From an uncultured Oscillospiraceae bacterium (GTDB lineage Bacteria; Bacillota; Clostridia; Oscillospirales; Acutalibacteraceae): DNA of 64,000 nucleotides. The DNA is taken from NCBI GenBank assembly GCA_905192745.1, contig CAJJLZ010000003.1, positions 62,001 to 126,000 on the forward strand, in the 5' to 3' direction. The position numbers and the translations under genes were made by a program. Below, in pieces: positions 33,327 through 41,826 of the stretch. A model generated the notes under the pieces. That model had not been told where the DNA came from. It made no database searches and was given only the letters and a program-made list of their open reading frames with translations. The stretch's first letter is position 1, and each line of letters opens with the position of its first letter.

Positions 33327-33866
33327 ATGAACATCTGGCACGATATCAGCCCTGACTGCATCCAACCGGAAAATTTTACCGCGGTGATCGAAATCCCGAA
33401 AGGCGGAAAGAATAAATACGAGATGGACAAAGCCACCGGCTTGCTGCGTCTGGACCGGGTGCTGTACACCGCCACGCACTATCCCGCCAACTATGGATTT
33501 ATCCCCCGCACCTATGCGGACGACGGCGACCCGCTGGATGTTCTGGTTCTCTGTCAGGAATCCATCGTGCCGATGACGCTGGTGCAGTGCTACCCCATCG
33601 GGGTTGTCAAAATGGTGGACGACGAAAGCACCGATGAAAAGATTATCGCCGTCCCCTTCCGGGATCCTTCCCTCTCCTGCTACAGCGATATTGCGGAGCT
33701 GCCCGCCCACACCTTCGACGAAATCCAGCATTTCTTCACCGTCTATAAATCGCTGGAAGGCAAGCAGACAGTGGTGAAGGAAGCGCTCGGGCGCAAGGAG
33801 GCGGTGGATATCATCCGCTACTGCATGGACGAATACGAAAAATATTACTGCGGCAAACGGTTCTGA
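33327..33866 (+). CDS. ppa: Inorganic pyrophosphatase (family I)
   Basis: Hydrolyses PPi to two phosphates. The 179-residue protein begins MNIWHDISPDCIQPENFTAV and contains the family I signatures IEIPKGGKNKYEMDK (22-36), RVLYTATHYPANYGFIPRTY, and the metal-binding DDGDPLDVLVL (~61-71, three aspartates). The frame is open six codons earlier, but the ATG at 33327 has GGGAAGGA 8 bases upstream. Its leader consists of the 90-bp tandem repeat. Confidence 0.94.
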   Translation: MNIWHDISPDCIQPENFTAVIEIPKGGKNKYEMDKATGLLRLDRVLYTATHYPANYGFIPRTYADDGDPLDVLVLCQESIVPMTLVQCYPIGVVKMVDDESTDEKIIAVPFRDPSLSCYSDIAELPAHTFDEIQHFFTVYKSLEGKQTVVKEALGRKEAVDIIRYCMDEYEKYYCGKRF

Positions 33867-33897
33867 CCGGCCGCCGGATGAAAAGGAGCGAACGGAC

Positions 33898-34590
33898 ATG
33901 CTTCTCATGGAAAAAGACGCCTTTTTGTCCCAGACGCGGGACGCCATGGCCGGATTCTACGACGAACTGACCGCCCTTCCGGACATAGCCCTATCCTCCC
34001 TTGACCCGAAAACAACGGCGCTGATCGTGGTGGATATGGTCAACGGCTTCGCACGGGAAGGCGCCCTCGCCAGCCCACGGGTCGGCGCCATGGCCGGAGA
34101 GATTGCCGCCCTGACCGAAGCCTGCCGGCGCAAAGGCTTCCCCGTGGCCGCCTTTGCCGACACCCATACCGCGGACAGTCTGGAGCTTGTCTCCTATCCC
34201 CCGCACTGCCTGCGCGGGACGGAGGAAGCGCAGCTCGTCCCCGAACTGCAAACCGCCGCCGCCATGGACGCGCCGGGAAGCTTTTCGCTGATCGAAAAAA
34301 ATTCCACCAACGGCTTTCTGGAGCCGGTGTTCGACCTCTGGCGGCGGGAAAATCCCGGCATATCCACCTATCTGGTGGTGGGAGACTGCACCGATATCTG
34401 CATCCACCAGTTCGCCCTGACCGCGAAAACGTATCATAACGCGCGGAACAAACCTCTGCGGGTTCTGATTCCCACCGCGCTGGTGGACACCTTTGATTCC
34501 CCCGGACATCCCGCCGACACAATGAACGCGGCGGCGCTGCTCTTTCTGCGTGCGGGCGGTGTGGAGCTCTGCCGTTCGATCATCCGCTGA
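33898..34590 (+). CDS. Cysteine hydrolase of the isochorismatase family, probable nicotinamidase
   Basis: A 230-residue hydrolase with the triad D46 (LIVVDMVNGF), K134 (IEKNSTNGF) and C168 (GDCTDICIHQFALTA); H90 in FADTH is a likely metal ligand. It is followed 34 bases later by nicotinate phosphoribosyltransferase, so the best reading is nicotinamide deamidation to nicotinate in NAD salvage. Divergent from E. coli PncA, and larger family members hydrolyse other amides, so substrate is inferred from context. AAAGGAG lies 9-10 bases before the ATG. Confidence 0.85.
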   Translation: MLLMEKDAFLSQTRDAMAGFYDELTALPDIALSSLDPKTTALIVVDMVNGFAREGALASPRVGAMAGEIAALTEACRRKGFPVAAFADTHTADSLELVSYPPHCLRGTEEAQLVPELQTAAAMDAPGSFSLIEKNSTNGFLEPVFDLWRRENPGISTYLVVGDCTDICIHQFALTAKTYHNARNKPLRVLIPTALVDTFDSPGHPADTMNAAALLFLRAGGVELCRSIIR

Positions 34591-34624
34591 CGTCTGACTT
34601 TTCAGGAAAGGATCTGTTCCGTTT

Positions 34625-36091
34625 ATGAACACCCCTGTGTACACGTCCCGTTTCGGGAAGGAAAACCTCACCCTTTTGACCGATTTTTATGAACTGACCA
34701 TGGCCAACGGCTTTTTTCAGGACGGAAGAGCCGATCAGACCGCGTATTTTGACATGTTCTTCCGCCGGATTCCGGACGGCGGCGGACTGGCGATCATGGC
34801 CGGCGTCGCTCAGGTGATCGAGTATCTGGAAAACCTCTCCTTCACCGAGGAGGATATCGAATATCTCCGCTCCAAGTCCCTGTTCAGCGAGGAATTTCTG
34901 GATTATCTGCGGCATTTCCGTTTTGCCTGCGATGTCTGGGCGGTGCCGGAGGGAACGCCTATTTTCCCGCACGAACCGATCGTAACCGTCCGCGGCCCGG
35001 TGGTGCAGGCTCAGTTTATTGAAACCATGATACTGCTTGCCGTCAACCATCAGACGCTGATTGCCACCAAAGCCAACCGGATTGTCCGCGCTTCTCAGGG
35101 GCGGGCGGTGATGGAATTCGGCTCCCGCCGGGCGCAGGGATACGACGGCGCGGTCTACGGCGCGCGGGCCACCTATATCGGCGGCTGCGCGGGCACCGCC
35201 TGCACCATTGCCGACCGGGAGTTCGACATCCCCGCCCTCGGCACCATGGCCCACAGCTGGGTCCAGCTCTTCGACAGCGAACTGGACGCCTTTCGCGTCT
35301 ATGCGCGGGAGTATCCCCAGTCCTGCACCCTGCTGGTAGACACCTACAGCACACTGAAGTCGGGTATTCCGAACGCCATCCGGGTATTCAATGAGGAGCT
35401 TCTCCCCCGCGGCTTCCGGCCGAAGGGGGTGCGGATCGATTCGGGCGACATCACCTACCTGAGCAAAAAGGCCCGCAAAATGCTGGACGAAGCCGGCTTC
35501 CCCGATTGCAAAATCACCGCCTCCAACTCGCTGGACGAATACATCATCCGGGATATGATTCAGCAGGGCGCCTGTGTGGACAGCTTCGGAGTGGGCGAGC
35601 GGATGATTACCGCCGCGAGCGACCCGGTATTCGGCGGGGTATACAAGCTCGCCGCCGTGGAGATCGACGGAAAAATCGTTCCCCGCATCAAGGTCAGTGA
35701 AAACGTGACCAAGATCACCAATCCCTGCTTCAAAAAACTCTGGCGGCTGTACGACCGGGAAAGCGGCAAAGCCATCGCGGACGTGATGACCCTGCGGGAC
35801 GAAGTAATTGACGACACCAGACCGTATGTCCTGTTTGATCCCGAGCACATCTGGAAGAGAAAGACGGTGGAGAATTTTCAGGCGAAGGAGCTGCAGGTTC
35901 CCCTCTTCCTGAACGGGAAAAAGGTTTACGAATCCCCCGATATCGAGACCATCCGCGCTTACTGCGCGGAACAGATCGACACCATGTGGGATGAAGTCCT
36001 CCGTTTTGAAAATCCCCATCGGTATTATGTCGATCTCTCCCAGCCTCTGTGGGATGAAAAGCAGCGCCTGCTGTGCGAATACGGCGGCTGA
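34625..36091 (+). CDS. pncB: Nicotinate phosphoribosyltransferase
   Basis: Joins nicotinate with PRPP to make nicotinate mononucleotide (NAD salvage). The 488-residue protein has LLTDFYELTMANGFFQDGRA at its N-terminus, EFGSRRAQGYDGAVYGARA (~160-178), the catalytic/PRPP-binding RIDSGDITYLSKKARK (~270-285) and FGVGERMITAASDPVFGGVY. Length suits the long Firmicutes form. Preceded by the nicotinamidase gene and followed by a strong terminator. Confidence 0.95.
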   Translation: MNTPVYTSRFGKENLTLLTDFYELTMANGFFQDGRADQTAYFDMFFRRIPDGGGLAIMAGVAQVIEYLENLSFTEEDIEYLRSKSLFSEEFLDYLRHFRFACDVWAVPEGTPIFPHEPIVTVRGPVVQAQFIETMILLAVNHQTLIATKANRIVRASQGRAVMEFGSRRAQGYDGAVYGARATYIGGCAGTACTIADREFDIPALGTMAHSWVQLFDSELDAFRVYAREYPQSCTLLVDTYSTLKSGIPNAIRVFNEELLPRGFRPKGVRIDSGDITYLSKKARKMLDEAGFPDCKITASNSLDEYIIRDMIQQGACVDSFGVGERMITAASDPVFGGVYKLAAVEIDGKIVPRIKVSENVTKITNPCFKKLWRLYDRESGKAIADVMTLRDEVIDDTRPYVLFDPEHIWKRKTVENFQAKELQVPLFLNGKKVYESPDIETIRAYCAEQIDTMWDEVLRFENPHRYYVDLSQPLWDEKQRLLCEYGG

Positions 36092-36125
36092 ATCCGTCGT
36101 TTCCCCCGCCTCAAAACCGTTCCCG

Positions 36126-36159
36126 TCTGCCGGATGTCCTGACATCCGGCAGATTTTTT
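36126..36159 (+). terminator. Terminator after pncB
   Basis: TCTGCCGGATGT-CCTG-ACATCCGGCAGA perfect 12-bp stem (36126-36153) followed by TTTTTT (36154-36159). The next ~180 bases (36160-36340) hold no gene or clear site. Confidence 0.92.
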
Positions 36160-36340
36160 GCGTTCGGCTCCCTCATATACCGCCGCGTACTCCGGATACA
36201 GACCCATTCCCGGAAATAAAGGCGATAAACCGGTAACCGGACTGCACAGGCAGACGCGTTTCCTTACTCGTCTACTCATTCTCTACTCGTCGAAAACTTT
36301 CTCCCGTTCGGAGAATTTTGGAAAAATCCGAAATTTTCTC

Positions 36341-36389
36341 TTGACAAACCGCATCCGGACGGATATACTGTAATTGTAATCAATACAAA
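36341..36389 (+). promoter_or_regulatory. Consensus promoter and PerR/Fur-like box upstream of perR
   Basis: TTGACA (36341-36346), 17-base spacer, TATACT (36364-36369): a near-perfect sigma-A promoter. Immediately downstream, TAATTGTAATCAATACAAAA (36371-36390) is A+T-rich with a near-palindromic ATTG-TAAT-CAAT core, resembling Fur/PerR boxes and placed to block initiation. Auto-regulation by the gene it serves is the natural reading. Confidence 0.75.
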
Positions 36390-36431
36390 ATTTTATCGAT
36401 TCCAGAACGAGGGGAGGAATCACTGGAACCC

Positions 36432-36866
36432 ATGGACACCATGAACATGACGAATCATCAGAAACTGGCGGCGATACTGTCCTCGCACGGCGTTCGGCCT
36501 ACACAGCAGCGCATTGCCGTCTATGATTATCTGCTGAAACACCATACCCACCCCTCGGCGGATATCATTTATTCCGCGCTTTCTAAAGAATATCCAGTGT
36601 TTTCCCGCACAACGATCTACAATTCTCTGAACGTCCTGCTGGAGGCAAAATTGATCCGCGCGGTCAATATCAGCGCGGAAGAACAGCGTTTCGACGGTAA
36701 CACGGCCGATCATGGACATTTTCGCTGTGTAGACTGCGGTGAAATCTACGATTTTGCCATCGACTCCAAAGCGCTGCACGCCTTCTGTCCCCCGGAATTC
36801 CGGGAGGAACAGGGCGACCTCTTTTTCACCGGCCATTGCCCCCGCTGCCGGCCAGCGGCCCATTAA
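36432..36866 (+). CDS. perR: Fur-family regulator, PerR-like
   Basis: A 144-residue metalloregulator. Winged helix 1-80 (VRPTQQRIAVYDYLLKHH, FSRTTIYNSLNVLLE); then the structural zinc site C99-x2-C102 and C136-x2-C139; regulatory-metal candidates H37/H38, D88 (RFDGN), H94, H96 and D107 (EIYDF). An aspartate at the last position is typical of peroxide sensors rather than iron sensors. The next gene is a rubrerythrin (peroxide detoxification), supporting PerR. GGGGAGG is ~14 bases before the ATG. A sigma-A promoter with an AT-rich box precedes it. Confidence 0.85.
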   Translation: MDTMNMTNHQKLAAILSSHGVRPTQQRIAVYDYLLKHHTHPSADIIYSALSKEYPVFSRTTIYNSLNVLLEAKLIRAVNISAEEQRFDGNTADHGHFRCVDCGEIYDFAIDSKALHAFCPPEFREEQGDLFFTGHCPRCRPAAH

Positions 36867-36917
36867 TCTGTCTGTCCTTATTGAGGTCATTTATATTAAA
36901 CTTGGGAGGAAACAAAA

Positions 36918-37505
36918 ATGAAAAAGTATGTCTGCCTGATCTGCGGCTATGTCCATGAAGGGGATTCCGCCCCGGCTGTATGTCCCGTCTGCGGCGCCAC
37001 TGCCGACAAGTTTAAGGAAATGGGCGAAGCCGCTCCGGCTTCCGCGCCTTCCGCTCCGGCAAAAGCCTCCAGTGAACGCGTATGGGCCGATGAGCACCGC
37101 GTAGGTATCGCCAAGGGCCTGGACGCCGAGGTCGTGGAAATGCTCCGCGCAAATTTCAACGGCGAGTGCTCCGAAGTGGGTATGTATCTGGCCATGTCCC
37201 GTGTCGCGCACCGGGAGGGCTATCCGGAAATCGGTCTGTACTGGGAGAAGGCCGCTTATGAAGAGGCCGAGCACGCCGCGAAGTTCGCCGAACTTCTGGG
37301 AGAAGTCGTGACCGACAGCACGCAGAAGAATCTGCAGATGCGCGTAGAAGCGGAGTGCGGCGCCACCGAGGGCAAGATGCAGCTGGCCAGAAAGGCCAAG
37401 GAACTGGGCTATGACGCCGTCCACGACACCGTGCATGAGATGGCTAAGGACGAAGCCCGTCACGGCAAAGCCTTCGAGGGCCTGCTCAACCGATATTTCA
37501 AGTAA
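36918..37505 (+). CDS. Reverse rubrerythrin (NADH peroxidase component)
   Basis: A 195-residue peroxide-reducing protein. The rubredoxin-like Fe(Cys)4 site is at the N-terminus (C6-x2-C9 and C22-x2-C25), then an Ala/Pro/Ser linker (35-52), then a four-helix diiron domain with ligands in NGECSEVGMYLAM, YEEAEHAAKFAELLG and KDEARHGKAFEGLL (E-x2-H motifs). The domain order, rubredoxin first, is that of reverse rubrerythrins of anaerobes. GGGAGG lies upstream of the ATG and it is 51 bases from perR, probably sharing its oxidative-stress regulation. Confidence 0.95.
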   Translation: MKKYVCLICGYVHEGDSAPAVCPVCGATADKFKEMGEAAPASAPSAPAKASSERVWADEHRVGIAKGLDAEVVEMLRANFNGECSEVGMYLAMSRVAHREGYPEIGLYWEKAAYEEAEHAAKFAELLGEVVTDSTQKNLQMRVEAECGATEGKMQLARKAKELGYDAVHDTVHEMAKDEARHGKAFEGLLNRYFK

Positions 37506-37523
37506 GTCCGTCTTGCGGCTTTT

Positions 37524-37561
37524 AAAAGGATATGCTATCATGACGATAGCATATCCTTTTT
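37524..37561 (+). terminator. Terminator after rubrerythrin
   Basis: A 16-bp perfect stem AAAAGGATATGCTATC / GATAGCATATCCTTTT (37524-37539 with 37545-37560), loop ATGAC, ending in TTTTT. It lies directly before the ribosome binding site of the next small gene. Confidence 0.9.
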
Positions 37562-37578
37562 GTTTGAGGTGAAATGAA

Positions 37579-37872
37579 ATGAAGAACAAAATCTGGGAGA
37601 TCCTGTGCATTGCATCGGCCGCGGTTTTTCTGCTGACCGTCGCCGGTTTTATCCTTGTTCAGGTATTTTTCACGTTTCAATTGTCAAAGGAGCCGAACGC
37701 CGGTATAGCTATCATCGGCGGTGCCGACGGCCCTACCGCTTCCTGGCTTACCGTAAATTTGCTGTTCCATACTCCTCTTGGATTTGCTTTTCTTATTATT
37801 TCGTCACTGTGTCTGGTCGTGTTTCTTCTTTCTTTTACGGTACTGCTTCTCCGGCGCTTCCGCCGGAAGTGA
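37579..37872 (+). CDS. Small membrane protein with Na+-decarboxylase beta-subunit motif
   Basis: A 97-residue protein with two membrane helices (IWEILCIASAAVFLLTVAGFI, ~5-25; GFAFLIISSLCLVVFLLSFT, ~68-87) and between them GIAIIGGADGPTASW (~42-56). IGGADGPT is a hallmark of the beta subunit of sodium-pumping oxaloacetate/methylmalonyl-CoA decarboxylases, but that subunit is ~370-430 residues with many helices. Automatic pipelines tend to name such small proteins after it; here it is only the motif in a two-helix scaffold. GAGGTG is 8 bases before the ATG. It follows a terminator, so it may rely on read-through. Function unknown. Confidence 0.75.
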   Translation: MKNKIWEILCIASAAVFLLTVAGFILVQVFFTFQLSKEPNAGIAIIGGADGPTASWLTVNLLFHTPLGFAFLIISSLCLVVFLLSFTVLLLRRFRRK

Positions 37873-38052
37873 ACCGGATACCCAACGCACCTCTTCTATG
37901 GGACGGACCGCTTCTCAAAGCATATCTTTTTTTGCATTTTCATAAAATGAACGGGGCGCACTCGTCGGCCTTCAGGAAACGGAGCGTTCCTTCCCCATAA
38001 ACGCAAATCCGCCCCTGAAAAAATGAACCGGAAAGCAGGATTGGTTTGTCCG

Positions 38053-38081
38053 TTTACTTTTTCCAAAAAGTATGGTATCTT
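38053..38081 (+). promoter_or_regulatory. Possible promoter of the surface-protein gene
   Basis: TTTACT (38053-38058), 17 bases, TATCTT (38076-38081), ~73 bases before the start. Both boxes are imperfect; the ~280-base gap from 37873 holds no other recognisable feature. Confidence 0.4.
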
Positions 38082-38154
38082 ATATGCATGCGGCCATTAT
38101 GATCCATTGCCGTCTTATTTCTCACGCATCGCATGGAAAGGATGGAACGCCTTT

Positions 38155-39900
38155 ATGAAAAAATGGATTGCTGCCCTCTTATCCGCGGTAATGCTTGTCT
38201 CTGTGCTGACAGCTTCCGTGTCTGCGAAACCCGGCGATGATACGGAGCCGACGGAAACCACCTCTTCTACCGAAACATCGCCCACCACGCCTTCCACTTC
38301 GCCGGTAAAGGAGCCGAGCTTTTCCTTTGTAAACAACAACGGTAAGAGTCTGACGGTAAAATGGAACGCTTCCGATCTGCCCGGCGTATCGGTGGTTGTG
38401 GTAATCGACGGAACGGTGCGGGGTGACAGCGACTCTACCGGCAGTTTCTCTGTCCCATTGGATGAGTTGAGGCCCGGTCTTTACGATATGACCTATCAGC
38501 TCAGCGACGGCCGTACGATTCCCGCCGATCGTCAGGTAGACGTGGCCGGACAGCTCACTACAAAAATGACGCTGACCGTCACAAACGGTCAGGTCAGCGC
38601 ACAAATTAAGGATAATTACGGTCGTCCGATCAAGGATTATCCCATCAACCTGTTTTACGCCAATGTAAAACAGGCGGCGGAAAGCACCGATGCCAACGGC
38701 ATGGTCACTTTTCGCATCGCCGCCCCTTCGGATCAGACGGTCATCCTCTGTACGGCGGATAACCGAACGGTCAACTCCGTCAGCTATGTGGGCTGTACGG
38801 CGTCGCTCGGTGAACCGATCATCACGCCGACCACCACCACTACGACAGCCAACAACACCACAACCGGAACGGGTTCGGGCGGTGTTCCCACTACCTCCAC
38901 CGCCTTCTCCAAAACCACGGCGACCACGGTATCCACTACGACGCCGACCTATGCGATGATTCAGGGCGCCGGCACCACAGCGGTGGTGGGCGACCAGATT
39001 GCCATCAATACCAGCTTTGACACGCAAGTAGCCAAGAACTTCGGCCTTTCGTCCAACGATTTTGCCGGAAGCGCCCGGCTGCTTCTCGGCAAAGATCTGT
39101 ACAACGCCCTGATCGGACAAAGCAACGCCGTTCTGATGTTGGAAGCCCTTACTTCCTCCCTGACGGTCACCGATCAGCATATTTCGGCGGCAATCAGCGG
39201 CCAGTCCAAATTCAGCACCTTTTCCCCGCAGTCTACTCTTCGGATTCCGCTTGATCTGTCCCTGCATATGGTCAACAGCGCGGAAAACATTGATACGCCC
39301 ATCGCTATGCCGGGCGGCGAAATCACGGTGGAACTGCCCGTTCCAAAATCCATGAGCAACGCGGATAAATATATGGTGGTCGCCGCAGTCATTGGTGAAA
39401 ACGGCATCACCCGCTTTATCGATACCGCTGTGGAGAACGGTTCGCTTTCCTTTACGGTTACCAGCCTCTCCTCCGTGGCAATTCTCGGCTTCGAATCGCC
39501 TGCATCCAGGAACTTTTCTACCGGTGGAATTCCGTGGCTCGTGATCGTAATCATCATCCTCGGCGTACTAATGCTGGTCGGCGCCGGGTTACTGCTCTAC
39601 TTCTTCTTCCTGCGCAAGCCCGCCGCAGACGGTCCGGATGATCCCGACGGCACAGACGATCCGGACGGTGGGGTTCGCCCCTTCCCTTCCGACGGCGATC
39701 CCCGTGGAATGCCGGCCGACAAAGGTGATACGGAGACGGCGGAAGAGACCGACGAATGGGAACAGACGGAAAAAAGCGCAGAAAGCACCCTTTCCGGTGA
39801 GGCGCCGATCCCCGGCGTTTCTCTCGGTTCTCTGACAAATCAGCCTCACGAGCAAACCCCGCGAAAAAAGAATCCCACGGATTATGACATTGATCTGTGA
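38155..39900 (+). CDS. Secreted, C-terminally membrane-anchored surface protein
   Basis: A 581-residue protein with a signal peptide (MKKWIAALLSAVMLVSVLTA, cleavage after VSA, ~23), a Thr/Ser/Pro-rich stretch (TETTSSTETSPTTPSTSP), Ig-like beta repeats (~60-220, such as GRPIKDYPINLFY with a carboxypeptidase-regulatory-like look), a second Thr-rich spacer (TPTTTTTTANNTTTGTG), a ~250-residue beta-rich domain, one membrane helix (VIVIIILGVLMLVGAGLLLY) near residue ~465-485 and an acidic cytoplasmic tail. No LPXTG sorting signal is seen. I do not recognise the central domain. The frame is open 44 codons earlier but the ATG at 38155 carries the signal peptide. Confidence 0.7.
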   Translation: MKKWIAALLSAVMLVSVLTASVSAKPGDDTEPTETTSSTETSPTTPSTSPVKEPSFSFVNNNGKSLTVKWNASDLPGVSVVVVIDGTVRGDSDSTGSFSVPLDELRPGLYDMTYQLSDGRTIPADRQVDVAGQLTTKMTLTVTNGQVSAQIKDNYGRPIKDYPINLFYANVKQAAESTDANGMVTFRIAAPSDQTVILCTADNRTVNSVSYVGCTASLGEPIITPTTTTTTANNTTTGTGSGGVPTTSTAFSKTTATTVSTTTPTYAMIQGAGTTAVVGDQIAINTSFDTQVAKNFGLSSNDFAGSARLLLGKDLYNALIGQSNAVLMLEALTSSLTVTDQHISAAISGQSKFSTFSPQSTLRIPLDLSLHMVNSAENIDTPIAMPGGEITVELPVPKSMSNADKYMVVAAVIGENGITRFIDTAVENGSLSFTVTSLSSVAILGFESPASRNFSTGGIPWLVIVIIILGVLMLVGAGLLLYFFFLRKPAADGPDDPDGTDDPDGGVRPFPSDGDPRGMPADKGDTETAEETDEWEQTEKSAESTLSGEAPIPGVSLGSLTNQPHEQTPRKKNPTDYDIDL

Positions 39901-39902
39901 TT

Positions 39903-39956
39903 ATATGAAAGGAAGGCCCGATGCCGTTCTCACGGCATCGGGCCTTCCTTTCATAT
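39903..39956. terminator. Very long perfect palindrome, bidirectional terminator
   Basis: Arms 39903-39926 and 39933-39956 pair over 24 bases without a mismatch (core AAGGCCCGATGCCG), loop TTCTCA. It lies between converging genes (surface protein + strand, ABC permease - strand), starts 3 bases after one stop and ends 26 bases before the other, and has A/T-rich outer ends. Confidence 0.9.
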
Positions 39957-39982
39957 TCTAGAATCAAACGGTTATTTGACGC

Positions 39983-40879
39983 TTATTTCTGCTTTTTCTT
40001 TATCATGTTCAGCAGTACATACGCCGCTATCAGAATAATGATCGACCCGCCGAGGATCAGGTACATCGTTCCGAGTTCCACCTTGTTTCCGAAGAAATAC
40101 AGGTTGCAGTCGATGGAATCCCGAATCCCCTCAACAACCTCCGCGGGGAAACCGGCGTCCGACATTTCGGCATACACGCCGCGCATGGCGTGATTGCGCA
40201 GCAGAGATGTTCCGTATGTACCCGGCAGGAAGGAAAGCACTTTCTGCAAGCCTTCTCCGAAATTGGAGATGGGCATATACGCTCCGCAGATGAAGCCGTA
40301 CCCCGCGCTGACGATCGTACCGACCGCGGAGCCCTGCCCGTTGGTGGTCAGCGAAAAGTTGATAAGCGAGGAAAGCGCCGTACCGAACAGCACCAGCAAA
40401 ATCACATCGAGAATTATCAGGAACACATCCGCCGCCGTCATATACCATCCGACAAAAGAGAGATATCCAAGACAAACGGCAAGCGCCGTCAGGCTGATAA
40501 TCAGCGTCGCGGCGGCGCTGGAAAGAAAATATCCGATGGCGAGTGTGGAGGATTTCACGGGAGTCACAGCCAGATCGCGTCTTGCGCCGCTGATTTTGTC
40601 CTGTACCATCAGCAGATTGGAGCAGAATGCCACTGTTACGCAGCATACAGCGAGAAGGGAAGAAACCAGCTGCGCGCCCACCGTACCGTTCAGGAGGGCT
40701 TCATCAACGGCGAAACCCTCCGGTATCGCGGAGGCGAAACCGTCTTTATATGCCTTGGCAAGAAAGGTCGCATACAGAACCAAAAGGATCATCGGCGTTA
40801 TCAGCGAGGTAAAAAACATCCCTTTATCCTTGAAAAAGAGTTTGCAGTCGCGTTTGACAAGTGAAAACAGTCCGGTCAT
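39983..40879 (-). CDS. ABC-2 type transporter permease
   Basis: A 298-residue membrane protein with six helices: ~25-45 (SLITPMILLVLYATFLA), then large loop, ~85-105, ~120-145, ~150-175, ~185-205 and a C-terminal one (LILGGSIIILIAAYVLLNMI). Typical of DrrB/NodJ-like exporters with the conserved PVKSSTLAIGYFLSS loop. It partners the ATPase encoded 13 bases upstream. The ATG at 40879 has GAGGAGGGG 8 bases upstream; a frame 14 codons longer overlaps the ATPase gene. Substrate (drug, lipid or peptide) unknown. Confidence 0.87.
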   Translation of the reverse strand: MTGLFSLVKRDCKLFFKDKGMFFTSLITPMILLVLYATFLAKAYKDGFASAIPEGFAVDEALLNGTVGAQLVSSLLAVCCVTVAFCSNLLMVQDKISGARRDLAVTPVKSSTLAIGYFLSSAAATLIISLTALAVCLGYLSFVGWYMTAADVFLIILDVILLVLFGTALSSLINFSLTTNGQGSAVGTIVSAGYGFICGAYMPISNFGEGLQKVLSFLPGTYGTSLLRNHAMRGVYAEMSDAGFPAEVVEGIRDSIDCNLYFFGNKVELGTMYLILGGSIIILIAAYVLLNMIKKKQK

Positions 40880-40892
40880 TCCGATCCCCTCC

Positions 40893-41813
40893 TCAGTTCT
40901 TCGCGGCATCGCCGCCGACAAGCGTTTTCCCGGTCACGGCAAGAAACACGTCGTCCATCTTGCCCTTGGCAATCTCGTAATCCGTAAAGATTTCCGGATG
41001 CGCGAGAATCAACTGCGTCGCCGCCCTGGTATCCGGTACGGCGACCCGCACCGCGTCGCGGATGGTTTCATACGGGAGCTTCAGCCGCTCCACCTGTTCC
41101 TTCGGCGTATTATAGAGCGTAATAAAGTCTCCGGTATAGGTGTTTTTCAACTGCAGGGGCGTTCCCTCCGCGGCAATCTCCCCGTTGTCCAGAATCACAA
41201 CATAATCTGCGTCCGCCGCCTCCTCCATATAATGCGTGGTGAGAAAGACGGTCATGTTGTTCTGCCTGCGCAGGCCGGTCACAACATCCCACAGCAGCTT
41301 GCGCGTCTGCGGATCAAGGCCTGTGGTCGGCTCGTCCAGAATCAGAATTTCCGGCCGGTGTATCAGCGCCCGTGCAATATCAACACGCCGCCTCTGCCCG
41401 CCGGAGAGCTTGCCGACCGTGCGGCCAAGCAGGTCGCCGAAGTCCAGAATTTCCGCCAGCTCCGAAAGACGGTCACGGAAAGCTTTGCCGCGCATCCCAT
41501 ACAGCGCCGCGCGGCTCTCCAGATTATCCCGGACGGTCAGCGGCTGATCCAGCACCGAACTCTGGAACACTACGCCCAGACGACGGGTAACGTCTTTCAT
41601 GGATTTGTCAATATTCTCCCCGCAGATTTCCACCGTACCGCTGTCTTTGGCAAGCTGTCCGCACATAATGGAAATCGTTGTGCTCTTCCCCGCGCCGTTT
41701 ACACCGAGAAAGGCAAACAGCTCTCCCCGCTTCACGCGAAAACTCAGGTCCTGCACTGCCCTGACCTCACCGAAATGCTTGTTCAGATGGCGGATTTCAA
41801 TAATGTTCTCCAA
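40893..41813 (-). CDS. ABC transporter ATP-binding protein (DrrA-like)
   Basis: A 306-residue ATPase: Walker A GVNGAGKST (37-45), Q-loop VVFQSSVLDQ, signature LSGGQRRRVDIA (~134-145), Walker B ILILDEPTTGLDP and H-switch TTHYMEEA. The C-terminal ~90 residues are the DrrA-type regulatory extension. The start is a TTG at 41813 with GAGGAGG 8 bases upstream. It energises the permease gene that follows, forming a two-gene exporter; substrate unknown. Confidence 0.92.
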   Translation of the reverse strand: MENIIEIRHLNKHFGEVRAVQDLSFRVKRGELFAFLGVNGAGKSTTISIMCGQLAKDSGTVEICGENIDKSMKDVTRRLGVVFQSSVLDQPLTVRDNLESRAALYGMRGKAFRDRLSELAEILDFGDLLGRTVGKLSGGQRRRVDIARALIHRPEILILDEPTTGLDPQTRKLLWDVVTGLRRQNNMTVFLTTHYMEEAADADYVVILDNGEIAAEGTPLQLKNTYTGDFITLYNTPKEQVERLKLPYETIRDAVRVAVPDTRAATQLILAHPEIFTDYEIAKGKMDDVFLAVTGKTLVGGDAAKN

Positions 41814-41826
41814 AATTCATTCCTCC

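Noticed and set aside
32882..33947. - strand open frames over the 90-bp repeats giving repeated peptides
   Set aside because: The repeated protein sequence only reflects the DNA repeat and overlaps ppa on the opposite strand; no start with a ribosome binding site.
37579..37872. Full sodium-pumping decarboxylase beta subunit
   Set aside because: Only the GGADGPT motif and two helices are present; the family is over three times longer.
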